The position numbers were made by a program, and so were the translations under genes. The notes below the pieces were generated by a model that made no database searches, was not told the DNA's origin, and saw only the letters and a list, made by a program, of their open reading frames with translations. This document shows, in pieces, positions 53,945 through 62,287 of a stretch of DNA of 64,000 bases. Source of the DNA: Paractinoplanes durhamensis (GTDB lineage Bacteria > Actinomycetota > Actinomycetes > Mycobacteriales > Micromonosporaceae); assembly GCF_016862175.1 (NCBI RefSeq), contig NZ_BOML01000019.1:1-64000 (forward strand), given 5' to 3'. Position 1 is the first letter of the stretch. The number at the start of each line of letters is the position of its first letter.

Positions 53945-55276
53945 TCAGACCATCCGGCTCGCGGCGAGGACGATCCAGGTCACCTCGGGGTGCACGATGT
54001 CGCTGTGCGCGCCGCTCGGGTCGCCGCCGCGGCGGACGATCTCGCTGCAGTCGATGTTGAGGACGCGGTTCTTCGCGAAGCGGTAGGTGGTGCCCGGGCC
54101 GGCCGGCTTGATGCCGTCCAGCACGGCGTCGGTGTTCTGTGCGCCGTCGGCGCCCATCCCGCCCCAGCGCCACAGCGCGCCGCGCGCCCCGGAGGTGTCG
54201 TCCCGGGCGGCCAGCGACGCGAGGGGGTAGAAGCGGCCGACCGCGTTGTCGTGGCTGGAGAAGCAGACGGTCACCGGGCCGTCGACCCGCCGGTGCTGGT
54301 CGCCGAGTGCGCCGTTGCGGCCGGCGTCGAACGGCAGCGGCTTGCAGAAGGCGAAGTGCGAGAACGCGCCCTGCAGCAGGGTCACCGACTTCACCTGCGG
54401 AGCCCCGATCGCGTATGAGACCAGGCGCGCGCCGAAGCTGTGCCCGATCAGGTGCACGCGCAGGCCGGCCGGCAGCCGGACCAGGAGCTTGCCGAGCCCG
54501 TTGCGGCCGACCACGCCGGCCCGGTTCTTCATCTCCCAGTAGGTGGCGCCGCGCAGCGCCTCCTTGGCCCCGTTGAGCAGGCCGCCCAGCCGGTCGCCGA
54601 GCCCGGCCTGACCGCCGCCGCCTCCGCCGAGCTGGACGCCGCTGTCGACCAGGGCGCTCCGGTAGCGGCCGAACAGGTCGTCGGCGCTCTCGTCGCTGAG
54701 CATCCGCGGACCGCCGGCCGGCTGAGGCGCCTCGCCGTCGTTCTCGGCCGTGCCGGCCAGCCGCGCGAACTCCTTGAGCGCGGCGTGGAAGTCGTCGAGG
54801 GCCGGCTGGGTGGCCGTGCCCCGCAGCAGCGCCGCCATCCGTTCGAGCGGGACCTTCGCGGCCGGGAAGAGCTCGAGCAGGTCGGCCAGGGTCTGCTCGT
54901 CGAGGGTGGCGTCGGCCACCACCGGTGCCTGGTGGCGCGGGGTGGCCGCCGCGACCCCGCCGCCGCCCGCCGCGGCGGCCGGGGTGAAGTCCGGGATGGG
55001 CTCGTCCGACCAGCGCTTGGACGGCCAGTAGACGCCGGCCAGCCCGACCGTCCGGCCGCCCGGGTCGGCGGCCAGCTGCCGGGCGAGCAGGCCGAAGAAC
55101 GCGTCGTACAGCCGGCGGGCGGTGCCGCGTTCGTTGTTCCAGCCGTGCGTGAAGACGTACAGGTCGGTGAGGTTGCCGGTCTCGGCGAGCAGGGCGTCGG
55201 TGGTCCGGGTGTCCGGGTCGCCGTCGGCGTCGAAGACGAGATCCCAGAACGGTAAGCCGGCGATCGAGTCGGTCAT
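53945..55276 (-). CDS. Cytosolic alpha/beta-hydrolase-like protein, unknown role
   Basis: Protein of 443 residues without signal peptide or membrane segments. It starts with LYVFTHGWNNERGTARRLYDAF, a hydrolase strand with oxyanion residues. A long Ala/Gly-rich and helical insertion covers residues 95-235. Then LRVHLIGHSFGARL has the nucleophile Ser280, CFSSHDNAVGRFYPLAS looks like the acid loop, and HSDIVHPE is a candidate His. It follows the subtilase gene by 33 nt in the same direction, so they form a two-gene unit unlike the surrounding catabolic genes. Confidence 0.75.
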   Translation of the reverse strand: MTDSIAGLPFWDLVFDADGDPDTRTTDALLAETGNLTDLYVFTHGWNNERGTARRLYDAFFGLLARQLAADPGGRTVGLAGVYWPSKRWSDEPIPDFTPAAAAGGGGVAAATPRHQAPVVADATLDEQTLADLLELFPAAKVPLERMAALLRGTATQPALDDFHAALKEFARLAGTAENDGEAPQPAGGPRMLSDESADDLFGRYRSALVDSGVQLGGGGGGQAGLGDRLGGLLNGAKEALRGATYWEMKNRAGVVGRNGLGKLLVRLPAGLRVHLIGHSFGARLVSYAIGAPQVKSVTLLQGAFSHFAFCKPLPFDAGRNGALGDQHRRVDGPVTVCFSSHDNAVGRFYPLASLAARDDTSGARGALWRWGGMGADGAQNTDAVLDGIKPAGPGTTYRFAKNRVLNIDCSEIVRRGGDPSGAHSDIVHPEVTWIVLAASRMV

Positions 55277-55309
55277 GTCGAGCTCCGATCTTTCAGATGG
55301 ATTGCCCGG

Positions 55310-57133
55310 TCAGATGGATTGCAGGGCCCGCATCAGGTCGAGCAGGCCGGCGCCCTGGAACTCGGGGCGGCGGCCCAGGTCGGTGGCGGAATCGACGAGG
55401 ATCCGCTTGACCCGCTCGGGCTCTCCGATGAATTCGCGCCGCACCGACAGCAGGGCCGCGGCGGCCCCGGAGACGTGCGGCGCGGCCATGCTGGTGCCGG
55501 TGTCCTCCACGTAGACGGCCCGGTTCCGCGGGGCGGGCCGGCCACCGCCGACCACCGCGTCGAGGTTGACGCCGGCCGCGCACGAGGTGATCCGTTCACC
55601 CGGTGCCACCAGGTCGGGTTTGCCGCGGCCGTCCCCGGTCGGGCCCTTGGAGGAGAAGTACGACACCCCGTACAGGTGGGGTGCGCTGCGGTGGGTGGAA
55701 CCGACGGTGATGGCCAGCTCGGCGTTGCCCGGGTCGTTGACGGTCATCCCGAAGCCGAACTTGCCGGGCGCCTCCATCGCCACGTTGAGGCTGCCGTAGC
55801 CGGAGTTGCCGGCCGCCACCACGACCACCACGCCCGAGCGCACCACCCGGTCGATCTCCTGGCACAGCGGGCTGCGGCCGCAGGCGAACCACTCCGGGTC
55901 GAACTCGTAGCCGACGCTGAGGTTGACCCCGTGGATCCGCATGCTGTCGACGCTGTCGCCGTTGACCTCGCGGACGTAGGCGAGCGCCTGGATGACCCGG
56001 TGCACCCGGTCGTCGATGGTGCCGCCGGGACCGACCGCCTTGAGGCTGACCAGCCGGGCCCGGGGCGCCATCCCGGCCAGCTGGGTGCAGTCGTCGATGG
56101 TGCGCGGGACCCGCAGCGGCGAGGTGGGGTTCGCCACGTTGTAGCGGCTCTCGGTGGCGTACACCTCGCGGCCCTTGGCGCCGGTCCGCCACGGTTCGAT
56201 CGCGCCCGCGATGATCCCGGCGACGTGGGTGCCGTGCCCGGACGTGTCGTCGAAGGCGCCCCGGCGGGTGGGCTTGTCGGCGATCGGGAAGAACCGGTGC
56301 AGGCCCTTGACCGAGTCGTGGGTGAGCGTCTCGTAGTGGTCGAAGTGCGGGTGCGGGGCGATGCCGGTGTCGATGACCGCCCAGACGATGCCCTGGCCGT
56401 GCGCCTCGAACGCGCGCCGGGCCGCGTCGGCCTTGATGGTCACGCAGGACGTGTCGACGTGCGGGCGCACCGGGAAATCCGGCCACACGTGGTAGATGCT
56501 GCGCCGCGGCCAGGCGATCGGCACCGCGTCGGCGGCGACGAGCTGTTTGATCCGGGCCATGGTGAGCTCACCGGCGAGGTAACGCTCGGCGACCCGGATC
56601 GGCGCGGGGCCCTGGCCGGCGGTGACGGCCTTCCACAGCGCGGCGAGCCGGTCGAAGGCGTCGGCCACCCCGGTGGCGAACTGAAGGTTGATCTCCACCA
56701 TCACCGGGACCGGGTCGTTCTCGCCGAGCTTGATCCCGGCGCGCTGCCAGGTGCCCGGATCGCGTAGCGGCGCCGAAATGACCCCGGCCACCACCGCCAG
56801 GTCCCGCTTCTCGGCCTTGTAGGGCTCGGCCGGCGGGGGTGTTCGCAGCCGTTCCTCGGCCTGGTCGGCCGCGGCCCGGCCGGCCGCGGTGACCGCGAAG
56901 GCGTTCCGGTCGACCAGGCCGGCGGCGCGCAGGGCGGTGATCGCCTCGGTGACCTGCTGCTGCCATTGCGGCACCCGGGCCAGGCCGAGGTAGCCGCGGT
57001 CGGTGTGCGTGAAGTGGTCGGCGAAGCGGAGGGCCACCTCGGTGGCGACCCGTTCGCCGGTTCGTTCGATGCCGTCCGCCAGCCGCCTGATGGCGACCAG
57101 CACACGGTCCTGCCAGGTCTCCGGAGTGGCCAC
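55310..57133 (-). CDS. Subtilisin-like S8 serine protease without signal peptide
   Basis: Protein of 607 residues. Residues 1-240 form an unrecognised N-terminal region: helical DNA-binding-like start (residues 1-90) then a beta-rich stretch. The S8 domain follows: Asp255 (AVIDTGIAPH), His300 (GHGTHVAGI), oxyanion Asn in VVAAGNSGYG, Ser548 (GTSMAAPHVSGA). The triad is intact. No secretion signal is visible, so it is probably cytosolic. ATG 57133. Paired with the alpha/beta hydrolase downstream; together they may be an enzymatic pair triggered by stress or phage (inference). Confidence 0.85.
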   Translation of the reverse strand: MATPETWQDRVLVAIRRLADGIERTGERVATEVALRFADHFTHTDRGYLGLARVPQWQQQVTEAITALRAAGLVDRNAFAVTAAGRAAADQAEERLRTPPPAEPYKAEKRDLAVVAGVISAPLRDPGTWQRAGIKLGENDPVPVMVEINLQFATGVADAFDRLAALWKAVTAGQGPAPIRVAERYLAGELTMARIKQLVAADAVPIAWPRRSIYHVWPDFPVRPHVDTSCVTIKADAARRAFEAHGQGIVWAVIDTGIAPHPHFDHYETLTHDSVKGLHRFFPIADKPTRRGAFDDTSGHGTHVAGIIAGAIEPWRTGAKGREVYATESRYNVANPTSPLRVPRTIDDCTQLAGMAPRARLVSLKAVGPGGTIDDRVHRVIQALAYVREVNGDSVDSMRIHGVNLSVGYEFDPEWFACGRSPLCQEIDRVVRSGVVVVVAAGNSGYGSLNVAMEAPGKFGFGMTVNDPGNAELAITVGSTHRSAPHLYGVSYFSSKGPTGDGRGKPDLVAPGERITSCAAGVNLDAVVGGGRPAPRNRAVYVEDTGTSMAAPHVSGAAAALLSVRREFIGEPERVKRILVDSATDLGRRPEFQGAGLLDLMRALQSI

Positions 57134-57194
57134 CCGCCACCTCCCACGTCGAGTGAAGACGCTGGTCAGGATGGCCCTGGTGAACCCTCGATCA

Positions 57195-57212
57195 CAGTCG
57201 GTTAACCGACTG
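57195..57212. promoter_or_regulatory. 18-bp perfect palindrome CAGTCGGTTAACCGACTG
   Basis: A perfect palindrome with no spacer at 57195-57212. It is 9 nt downstream of the hydantoinase stop and 62 nt upstream of the subtilase start, both on the minus strand. It may be an operator for the subtilase unit or part of the hydantoinase terminator. Confidence 0.6.
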
Positions 57213-57220
57213 CCTTCGCT

Positions 57221-58669
57221 CTAACGGGCGACGAAACTCCCGCGCGGCGTCCCGGTCACGCTCCCCTGTGCGTACGCGACCTGGCCGCGCAACACCGTGG
57301 CGATCGGCCAGCCGCGCACCTTGTGGCCCTCGAACGGGCAGTGATCCTGCCCCGACAGCAGCAGCTCGGCGGTGACCTCCTGCTCCAGGTCGGGGTCGAC
57401 GACGGTGAGGTCGGCGTCGTAGCCGACCAGCAGGTTGCCCTTGCGCCCGTCGAGGCCGTAGGCGCGGGCCGGGTTGCCGGACACCAGCTCGGCGACGCGC
57501 GCGGGGGACAGGCCGCGCTTGTGCATGCCCTCGCTGATCAGGATCGGGTAGAGCAGGGCGGTGCCGCCGAAGCCGGGCAGCGCCGGCCACAGCTCGTCGC
57601 CCTTGTTCTCCTCCAGGCAGCAGGCGTGGTCGGAGGCGACCCAGCCGACCGAGCCGTCGAGCACGCCGGCCCAGAGTGCCTCGTTGTCGGCGGCCGAGCG
57701 GATCGGCGGGTTGACCTTGCCGCCCAGGCCTTTGCCACTCAGCCCGGCCTGGGCGTCGAGTTCTTCGTGGGTGAGGCAGAGGTGGTGCAGGGTCACCTCG
57801 AAGCGCATGTCGGTGCCCGGCATCGCGGCCCGGGCCTCCTTGGCGGCGGCGAGCGCCTCGCCGGAGGAGAGGTGCAGCAGGTTGACCGGGCAACCGGTGG
57901 CCCGGGCCAGGGTGGTGGCCTCGCCGATCGCCACCCGCTCGGTCAGCGGCGGACGCGCATCCGAGTAGGCCTTCAGCGTCTGCGGGTCGCCGGCCGCGCG
58001 GACCCGGTCGATGAACAGCCGCATCAGCTCGGCCTGCTCGCAGTGCAGGGAGAGCGAGACCCGGCGGTCGGTGGCGGCGTTGGCCGCCGCGACACCCTCC
58101 ATCAGCTGGTAGAGGTGGCCCAGGTCGTACTCGTCGCTCATCGTGAAGGACTTGGCGTCGCGCGAGTCGGCCGAAAGGTTGAAACCCTTGTAGAACATGT
58201 AGTACTTGAAGCTGCTGATCCCTTGACCGTCGACCAGCGCCGGGATCTCCTTTACCTGCGCGGTGTCCATCGGCGCGAGGTGGAAGCCGTAGTCGGTCCA
58301 CGCCCGGCCGGCCACCGCGGCCAGCACCTCGGGCAGGATCTCGCCGTAGGGGCCGGTCTTGTTCAGGTAGTGCTGGCCGGTGCGGAAGTAGGAGAGGACG
58401 GTGGTGGCCCCGCCGACCAGGGACGACCGGGTCTCCTCGGCCGCGTCGACCTCGAGCGGGCGATAGATCCCCAGGTGGTAGTGGGCGTCCACGGCGCCCG
58501 GGAAGACCAGCTTGCCGGTCGCGTCGATGACCTCGTCGGCGTCGGCCGCCGGGATGTCGTCGGCGATCGCGGCGACCTTTCCGTCGCGGGTCGCCAGGTC
58601 TGCCCGGATCGTGCCCAGGTAGGGCAGCACCAGGGTGCCGCCGCGGACGAGCAGTTCGTATCGGCTCAT
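57221..58669 (-). CDS. Dihydropyrimidinase/hydantoinase-like amidohydrolase
   Basis: Cyclic amidohydrolase of 482 residues. Metal ligands of the superfamily: HxH in GAVDAHYHLG, carboxylated-Lys candidate in GISSFKYYM, His in SLHCEQAE, His in NLLHLSSGEAL and Asp in WVASDHACCL. Hydrolyses cyclic ureides or amides (dihydropyrimidines, hydantoins, allantoin). ATG 58669 has GGGAGG six nt upstream. Divergent from the second CoA-transferase; a degenerate copy of the island operator lies between. Confidence 0.9.
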   Translation of the reverse strand: MSRYELLVRGGTLVLPYLGTIRADLATRDGKVAAIADDIPAADADEVIDATGKLVFPGAVDAHYHLGIYRPLEVDAAEETRSSLVGGATTVLSYFRTGQHYLNKTGPYGEILPEVLAAVAGRAWTDYGFHLAPMDTAQVKEIPALVDGQGISSFKYYMFYKGFNLSADSRDAKSFTMSDEYDLGHLYQLMEGVAAANAATDRRVSLSLHCEQAELMRLFIDRVRAAGDPQTLKAYSDARPPLTERVAIGEATTLARATGCPVNLLHLSSGEALAAAKEARAAMPGTDMRFEVTLHHLCLTHEELDAQAGLSGKGLGGKVNPPIRSAADNEALWAGVLDGSVGWVASDHACCLEENKGDELWPALPGFGGTALLYPILISEGMHKRGLSPARVAELVSGNPARAYGLDGRKGNLLVGYDADLTVVDPDLEQEVTAELLLSGQDHCPFEGHKVRGWPIATVLRGQVAYAQGSVTGTPRGSFVAR

Positions 58670-58697
58670 GCCGGACCTCCCGAGTGTTTCGCACAAT

Positions 58698-58722
58698 GTA
58701 ACGGGGTTTCCGTCAACGGAAC
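58698..58722. promoter_or_regulatory. Degenerate GAAAC-type operator with adjoining palindrome
   Basis: GTAAC-GGG-GTTTC (58698-58710, one mismatch to the set) merges with TTCCGT-CA-ACGGAA (58708-58721), a perfect 6-2-6 repeat, in the gap between divergent hydantoinase and CoA-transferase genes. Confidence 0.5.
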
Positions 58723-58742
58723 AGGCCGGTTACTGTGTCGCC

Positions 58743-59927
58743 ATGCCCAGTGCTCTCGACGGCGTGCGGGTCATCGACGCCGCCACCCTCTTCGCCGGAC
58801 CGCTCGCCGCCACCGTGCTCGGTGACTACGGCGCCGAGGTGATCAAGGTCGAGCACCCGGGCAAGGGCGACCCGGCCCGCGGCCACGGCCCGGCCAAGGA
58901 CGGCGTGCCGCTGTGGTGGACGATGCTGGGCCGCAACAAGCGGACCGTGACGCTCGACCTGAAGAGGGCCGCCCCGGTGTTCCGCCGGCTGCTGGCCTCG
59001 GCCGACGTGCTGATCGAAAACTTCCGGCCCGGCACCCTGGAGCGCTGGGGTCTCTCTCCCGAGGTGCTCCATGCGGAGAACCCCGGCCTGGTCATCGCGC
59101 GGGTCACCACGTACGGGCAGTTCGGGCCCTACTCGTCCCGGCCGGGCTTCGGCACCCTGGCCGAGGCGATGAGCGGCTTCGCGGCCATCACCGGCGCGCC
59201 CGACGGGCCGCCGACCCTGCCGCCGTTCGGGCTGGCCGACGGCATCGCGGCGCTCACCTGCGCGCAGGCCGTGATGACCGCGCTCTACCACCGCGACGTG
59301 CACGGCGGCGGCGGGCAGGTGATCGACCTGGCCATCGTCGAGCCGATGCTGACCGTGCTCGGCATGCAGGCGATGGTCTACGACCAGCTCGGCATCGTGC
59401 AGCAGCGCACCGGCAACCGGTCGGTCAACAACGCCCCCCGCAACACCTACCGGACCGCCGACGGTCGGTGGGTGGCCGTCTCGACCAGCGCGCAGGCCAT
59501 CGCCGAGCGGGTGATGCGCCTGGTCGGCCGGCCGTCACTGATCGACGAACCGTGGTTCGCGACCGGGGTGGGCCGGGCCGCGCACGCCGACGAGCTCGAC
59601 GAGGCGGTCGGCTCCTGGATCGCCGGGCGCGATCTGGCGACCGTCCGCAAGGCGTTCGACGACGCGCAGGCCGCGGTCGCGCCGATCTACGACATCGCCG
59701 ACGTGTTCACCGACCCGCAGTTCATCGCGCGCGACGCGGTGACCACGGCCGGCGACCCGACGCTCGGGCCGGTGCGCATGCCCGGCCCGCTCTACCGGAT
59801 GTCGAGCACCCCCGGCCGGATCGACTGGACCGGCCGGGCCCTCGGCGCCGACACCGACGAGGTGCTCGCCGCTCTCGGCTACGACGAGGACGCGCGGGCC
59901 GCACTGCGGGCCGAAGGAGCCATCTGA
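58743..59927 (+). CDS. CaiB/BaiF family CoA-transferase (2)
   Basis: Family III CoA-transferase of 394 residues with the same landmarks as its paralogue: DGVRVIDAATLFAGP, GDYGAEVIKVEHPGKGDPA, NKRTVTLDL, ENFRPGTLERWG, TYGQFGPYS; catalytic Asp in FGLADGIAAL. The C-terminal part includes the usual AQAAVAPIYDIADVFTDPQ. ATG 58743. First gene of an operon with the cyclase and MmgE/PrpD genes. Confidence 0.9.
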   Translation: MPSALDGVRVIDAATLFAGPLAATVLGDYGAEVIKVEHPGKGDPARGHGPAKDGVPLWWTMLGRNKRTVTLDLKRAAPVFRRLLASADVLIENFRPGTLERWGLSPEVLHAENPGLVIARVTTYGQFGPYSSRPGFGTLAEAMSGFAAITGAPDGPPTLPPFGLADGIAALTCAQAVMTALYHRDVHGGGGQVIDLAIVEPMLTVLGMQAMVYDQLGIVQQRTGNRSVNNAPRNTYRTADGRWVAVSTSAQAIAERVMRLVGRPSLIDEPWFATGVGRAAHADELDEAVGSWIAGRDLATVRKAFDDAQAAVAPIYDIADVFTDPQFIARDAVTTAGDPTLGPVRMPGPLYRMSSTPGRIDWTGRALGADTDEVLAALGYDEDARAALRAEGAI

Positions 59928-60695
59928 GTGAAAGTTTTCGATCTCGCGCAGCCGATGCGCCGGGGCATGCCGCAGTCGCCGAACCATCCGGCCTACCAGC
60001 ACGCCCTCGTCCGCCGGCACGGCGACCAGGTGCGCCCGGGCGGCGGCTCGGCGGCCAACGACATCCTGGTCACCGGCGTCCACGTGGGCACGCACGTGGA
60101 CGCGCTCGCGCACGTGTCGCAGGACGGTCTGCTGCACGGCGGGGTGGTGGCGGCCGACGTGCAGTCCGACGCCGGGTTCGCCCGGCTCGGCATCGACGAG
60201 TTCCCGCCGTTCGCCGGCCGGGGTGTGTTCCTCGACGTGGCCGCGGTGCACGGCGTCCCGGTGCTGCCGCCGGGCTACGCGGTGACGGCCGCCGATCTCG
60301 ACGCGGCCGCCGGCGACCTCGGGATCAACCCCGGCGACGCGGTGCTGGTCGGCACCGGCTGGTCGCGCCTGTTCGCCGACGGCGCGGCCTTCCTCGGCGC
60401 GCGGTCCGGGGTGCCCGGCGTGGGCGAGGAGGCAGCGCAATGGCTCGTCGAGAAACGGGTCGCGGTGACCGGCGGGGAGACCATCGCGTACGAGGTGATC
60501 CCGCCCGGCGCCGGCCACCGGTCGCTTCCGGTGCACCGGATCCTGCTCGTCGAGGCCGGGATCAACATCGTCGAGACCATGCTGCTCGCCGAGCTGGCCG
60601 ACGCCGGGGTCAAGGAGTTCCAGTTCGTCCTGGCCCCGCTCAAACTGGTCGGCGCCACCGGCTCGCCGGTCCGGCCGCTGGCGGTCGTGCCATGA
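59928..60695 (+). CDS. Cyclase family protein (kynurenine-formamidase fold)
   Basis: Metal-dependent hydrolase of 255 residues. Signature GVHVGTHVDALAHV (HxGTHxDxxxH) holds the Zn/Mn ligands; GDAVLVGTGWSR and GVTGGETIAYE-like region follow. Family members hydrolyse formyl-amides or isatin-type rings. GTG 59928 directly follows the CoA-transferase stop. Its stop overlaps the MmgE/PrpD ATG. Confidence 0.88.
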   Translation: MKVFDLAQPMRRGMPQSPNHPAYQHALVRRHGDQVRPGGGSAANDILVTGVHVGTHVDALAHVSQDGLLHGGVVAADVQSDAGFARLGIDEFPPFAGRGVFLDVAAVHGVPVLPPGYAVTAADLDAAAGDLGINPGDAVLVGTGWSRLFADGAAFLGARSGVPGVGEEAAQWLVEKRVAVTGGETIAYEVIPPGAGHRSLPVHRILLVEAGINIVETMLLAELADAGVKEFQFVLAPLKLVGATGSPVRPLAVVP

Positions 60696-62056
60696 CCCTC
60701 GCGGCGTCCCTCGGCGAGTTCGCGGCCGGGGTCGACCCGCCGCGCGCGGTCCGCGACGACGTGCCCCGGCGCATCCTCGACGTGCTCGGCAACGCGCTCG
60801 CGGCGTACGCCGAGCCCGGCGCCGACGCCGCACCGGCCGCCTTCCGGACCATGCGCCGCTGGGGCGGCGTGCCCGAGTCGACCGTGCTCGGCTGGGGCGT
60901 GCGGCTGCCCGCGCCGAGCGCCGCCCTGGTCAACGGCGTGCTCGCGCACTCTCTCGACTACGACGACACCCACCTGCCCTCGGTGCTGCATCCGAGCGCC
61001 TCGGTGGTCCCGGCCGCCCTGGCCGTGGCCGAGGCCGGTGCGCCCGGCGACGTGGTCGCGGCCATCGCGGCCGGCATCGAGGTGACCAACCGGCTCGGCA
61101 TGGGCGGCGTCGCCGAGGGGGTCAACCTCTACTTCGAGCGCGGCCAGCACGCCACCTCGATCTGCGGGACGATCGGCGCGGCGGTGGCCTGCGCCCGGCT
61201 CTACGGGCTGTCCGCCGACCGGATCGCCGACGCCATCGGGATCGCCGCCTCGATGGGCGCCGGGGTGCTCGAGGCCAACCGCACCGGCGGCTCGATCAAG
61301 CGGGCGCACTGCGGCTGGGCCGCGCACGCCGGGGTGGTCGCGGCCACCCTGGCCGCCGAAGGGCTGACCGGGCCGCCGACCGTGCTGGAGGGGCGCTTCG
61401 GGTTCTTCGCGGCGCACACCGGCACGCTCGACGCCGCGGCCGTCACCGACGGGCTGGGGGAGCGGTGGGAGCTGCTGCGTACGGTCTACAAGCCATATCC
61501 CGCCAACCACTTCACCCACCCCGGGATCGACTGCGCGCTCGCGCTGCGCGCCCGGGGCGTCCGAATATCCGACGTGGACAGCATCGAGCTCGGGGTGGCC
61601 GAGCCGGTGCTGCGCACGATCGCCGAGCCGGCGGCGGAGAAGGCGCATCCGCGCAGCGGCTACCACGCGAAGTTCTCCGGGCCGTACACCGTGGCCATCG
61701 CGCTGACCGGCGGCGGCGGTCTCGGCGTGGGCCTGGACGACTTCGCCGCGCTCGATCCGGCCCGGCTCGAGCTGGCCGCCAGGGTGCGGGTGGTGGCCGA
61801 CCCGGCCGCGACCGCGGCGTTCCCGCGGGCGTTCGCCGCCGTCCTGCGGATTCGCCTGCGCAGCGGCGAAACCGTGGAACACCGCGTGGCCGGTTCGCGC
61901 GGCGGCCCGGAGAACCCGCTCTCCGCCGACGAGGTGGCCGCGAAGTTCGCCGCCAACGCCGCCCGGGCGCTCCCGGCCGAGGAGGTCGCCGCGCTGTCCA
62001 AGGTGGCCTTCCGGCTCGGCGAGGGCGGCACTGTGTCCGACCTGTTTCCGAGCTGA
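60692..62056 (+). CDS. MmgE/PrpD family protein
   Basis: Protein of 454 residues related to 2-methylcitrate dehydratase/cis-aconitate decarboxylase. Family marks: HSLDYDDTHLPSVLHPSA, AAGIEVTNRLG, AASMGAGVLEANRTGGSIKR, KPYPANHFTHPGID, SGYHAKFSGPY. It acts on tricarboxylate-like acids or a related hydroxy acid. Together with two CoA-transferases and an HMG-CoA-lyase homologue this points to a branched di- or tricarboxylate intermediate. Confidence 0.9.
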   Translation: MTLAASLGEFAAGVDPPRAVRDDVPRRILDVLGNALAAYAEPGADAAPAAFRTMRRWGGVPESTVLGWGVRLPAPSAALVNGVLAHSLDYDDTHLPSVLHPSASVVPAALAVAEAGAPGDVVAAIAAGIEVTNRLGMGGVAEGVNLYFERGQHATSICGTIGAAVACARLYGLSADRIADAIGIAASMGAGVLEANRTGGSIKRAHCGWAAHAGVVAATLAAEGLTGPPTVLEGRFGFFAAHTGTLDAAAVTDGLGERWELLRTVYKPYPANHFTHPGIDCALALRARGVRISDVDSIELGVAEPVLRTIAEPAAEKAHPRSGYHAKFSGPYTVAIALTGGGGLGVGLDDFAALDPARLELAARVRVVADPAATAAFPRAFAAVLRIRLRSGETVEHRVAGSRGGPENPLSADEVAAKFAANAARALPAEEVAALSKVAFRLGEGGTVSDLFPS

Positions 62057-62077
62057 CGCGAATCGGCTCCGGTTGTG

Positions 62078-62090
62078 GAAACGGTGTATC
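62078..62090. promoter_or_regulatory. GAAAC-N3-GTATC operator variant
   Basis: GAAAC (62078-62082), GGT, GTATC (62086-62090): one mismatch to the island operator, 22 nt after the MmgE/PrpD stop and before the surface protein gene. Confidence 0.5.
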
Positions 62091-62118
62091 GCAGGGCGAG
62101 ATGCGGCCGTCCGGAGTC

Positions 62119-62189
62119 TTGACATTCCCTGGTGGGAAGGACTTTATTGGGACCACGCAGATGGAAAACGCTGTTTCCCTGATGGAAAC
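62119..62189 (+). promoter_or_regulatory. Promoter with several operator-like repeats
   Basis: TTGACA at 62119-62124 with a weak -10 (CTTTAT or TTTATT, about 62142-62148). The spacer holds TTCCC-TGGT-GGGAA (62125-62138). Downstream, GGAAAAC-GCT-GTTTCC-like sequence (62163-62178) and another GGAAAC half-site (62183-62189) repeat the island motif. Probably the promoter of the surface protein gene. Confidence 0.55.
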
Positions 62190-62287
62190 GGGAGGGGAGA
62201 CCCGGATGCGTACCGCGCGCTAGTCGCACCTTCCGCCGGAGCCTCGGCGGCCGGTGCACCCACCTGACAGAGGGGACGCGGCACCAC

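Noticed and set aside
62073..62267. 64-codon ORF in the intergenic region before the WxL-like gene
   Set aside because: Overlaps promoter and operator repeats, lacks a Shine-Dalgarno and resembles no protein.
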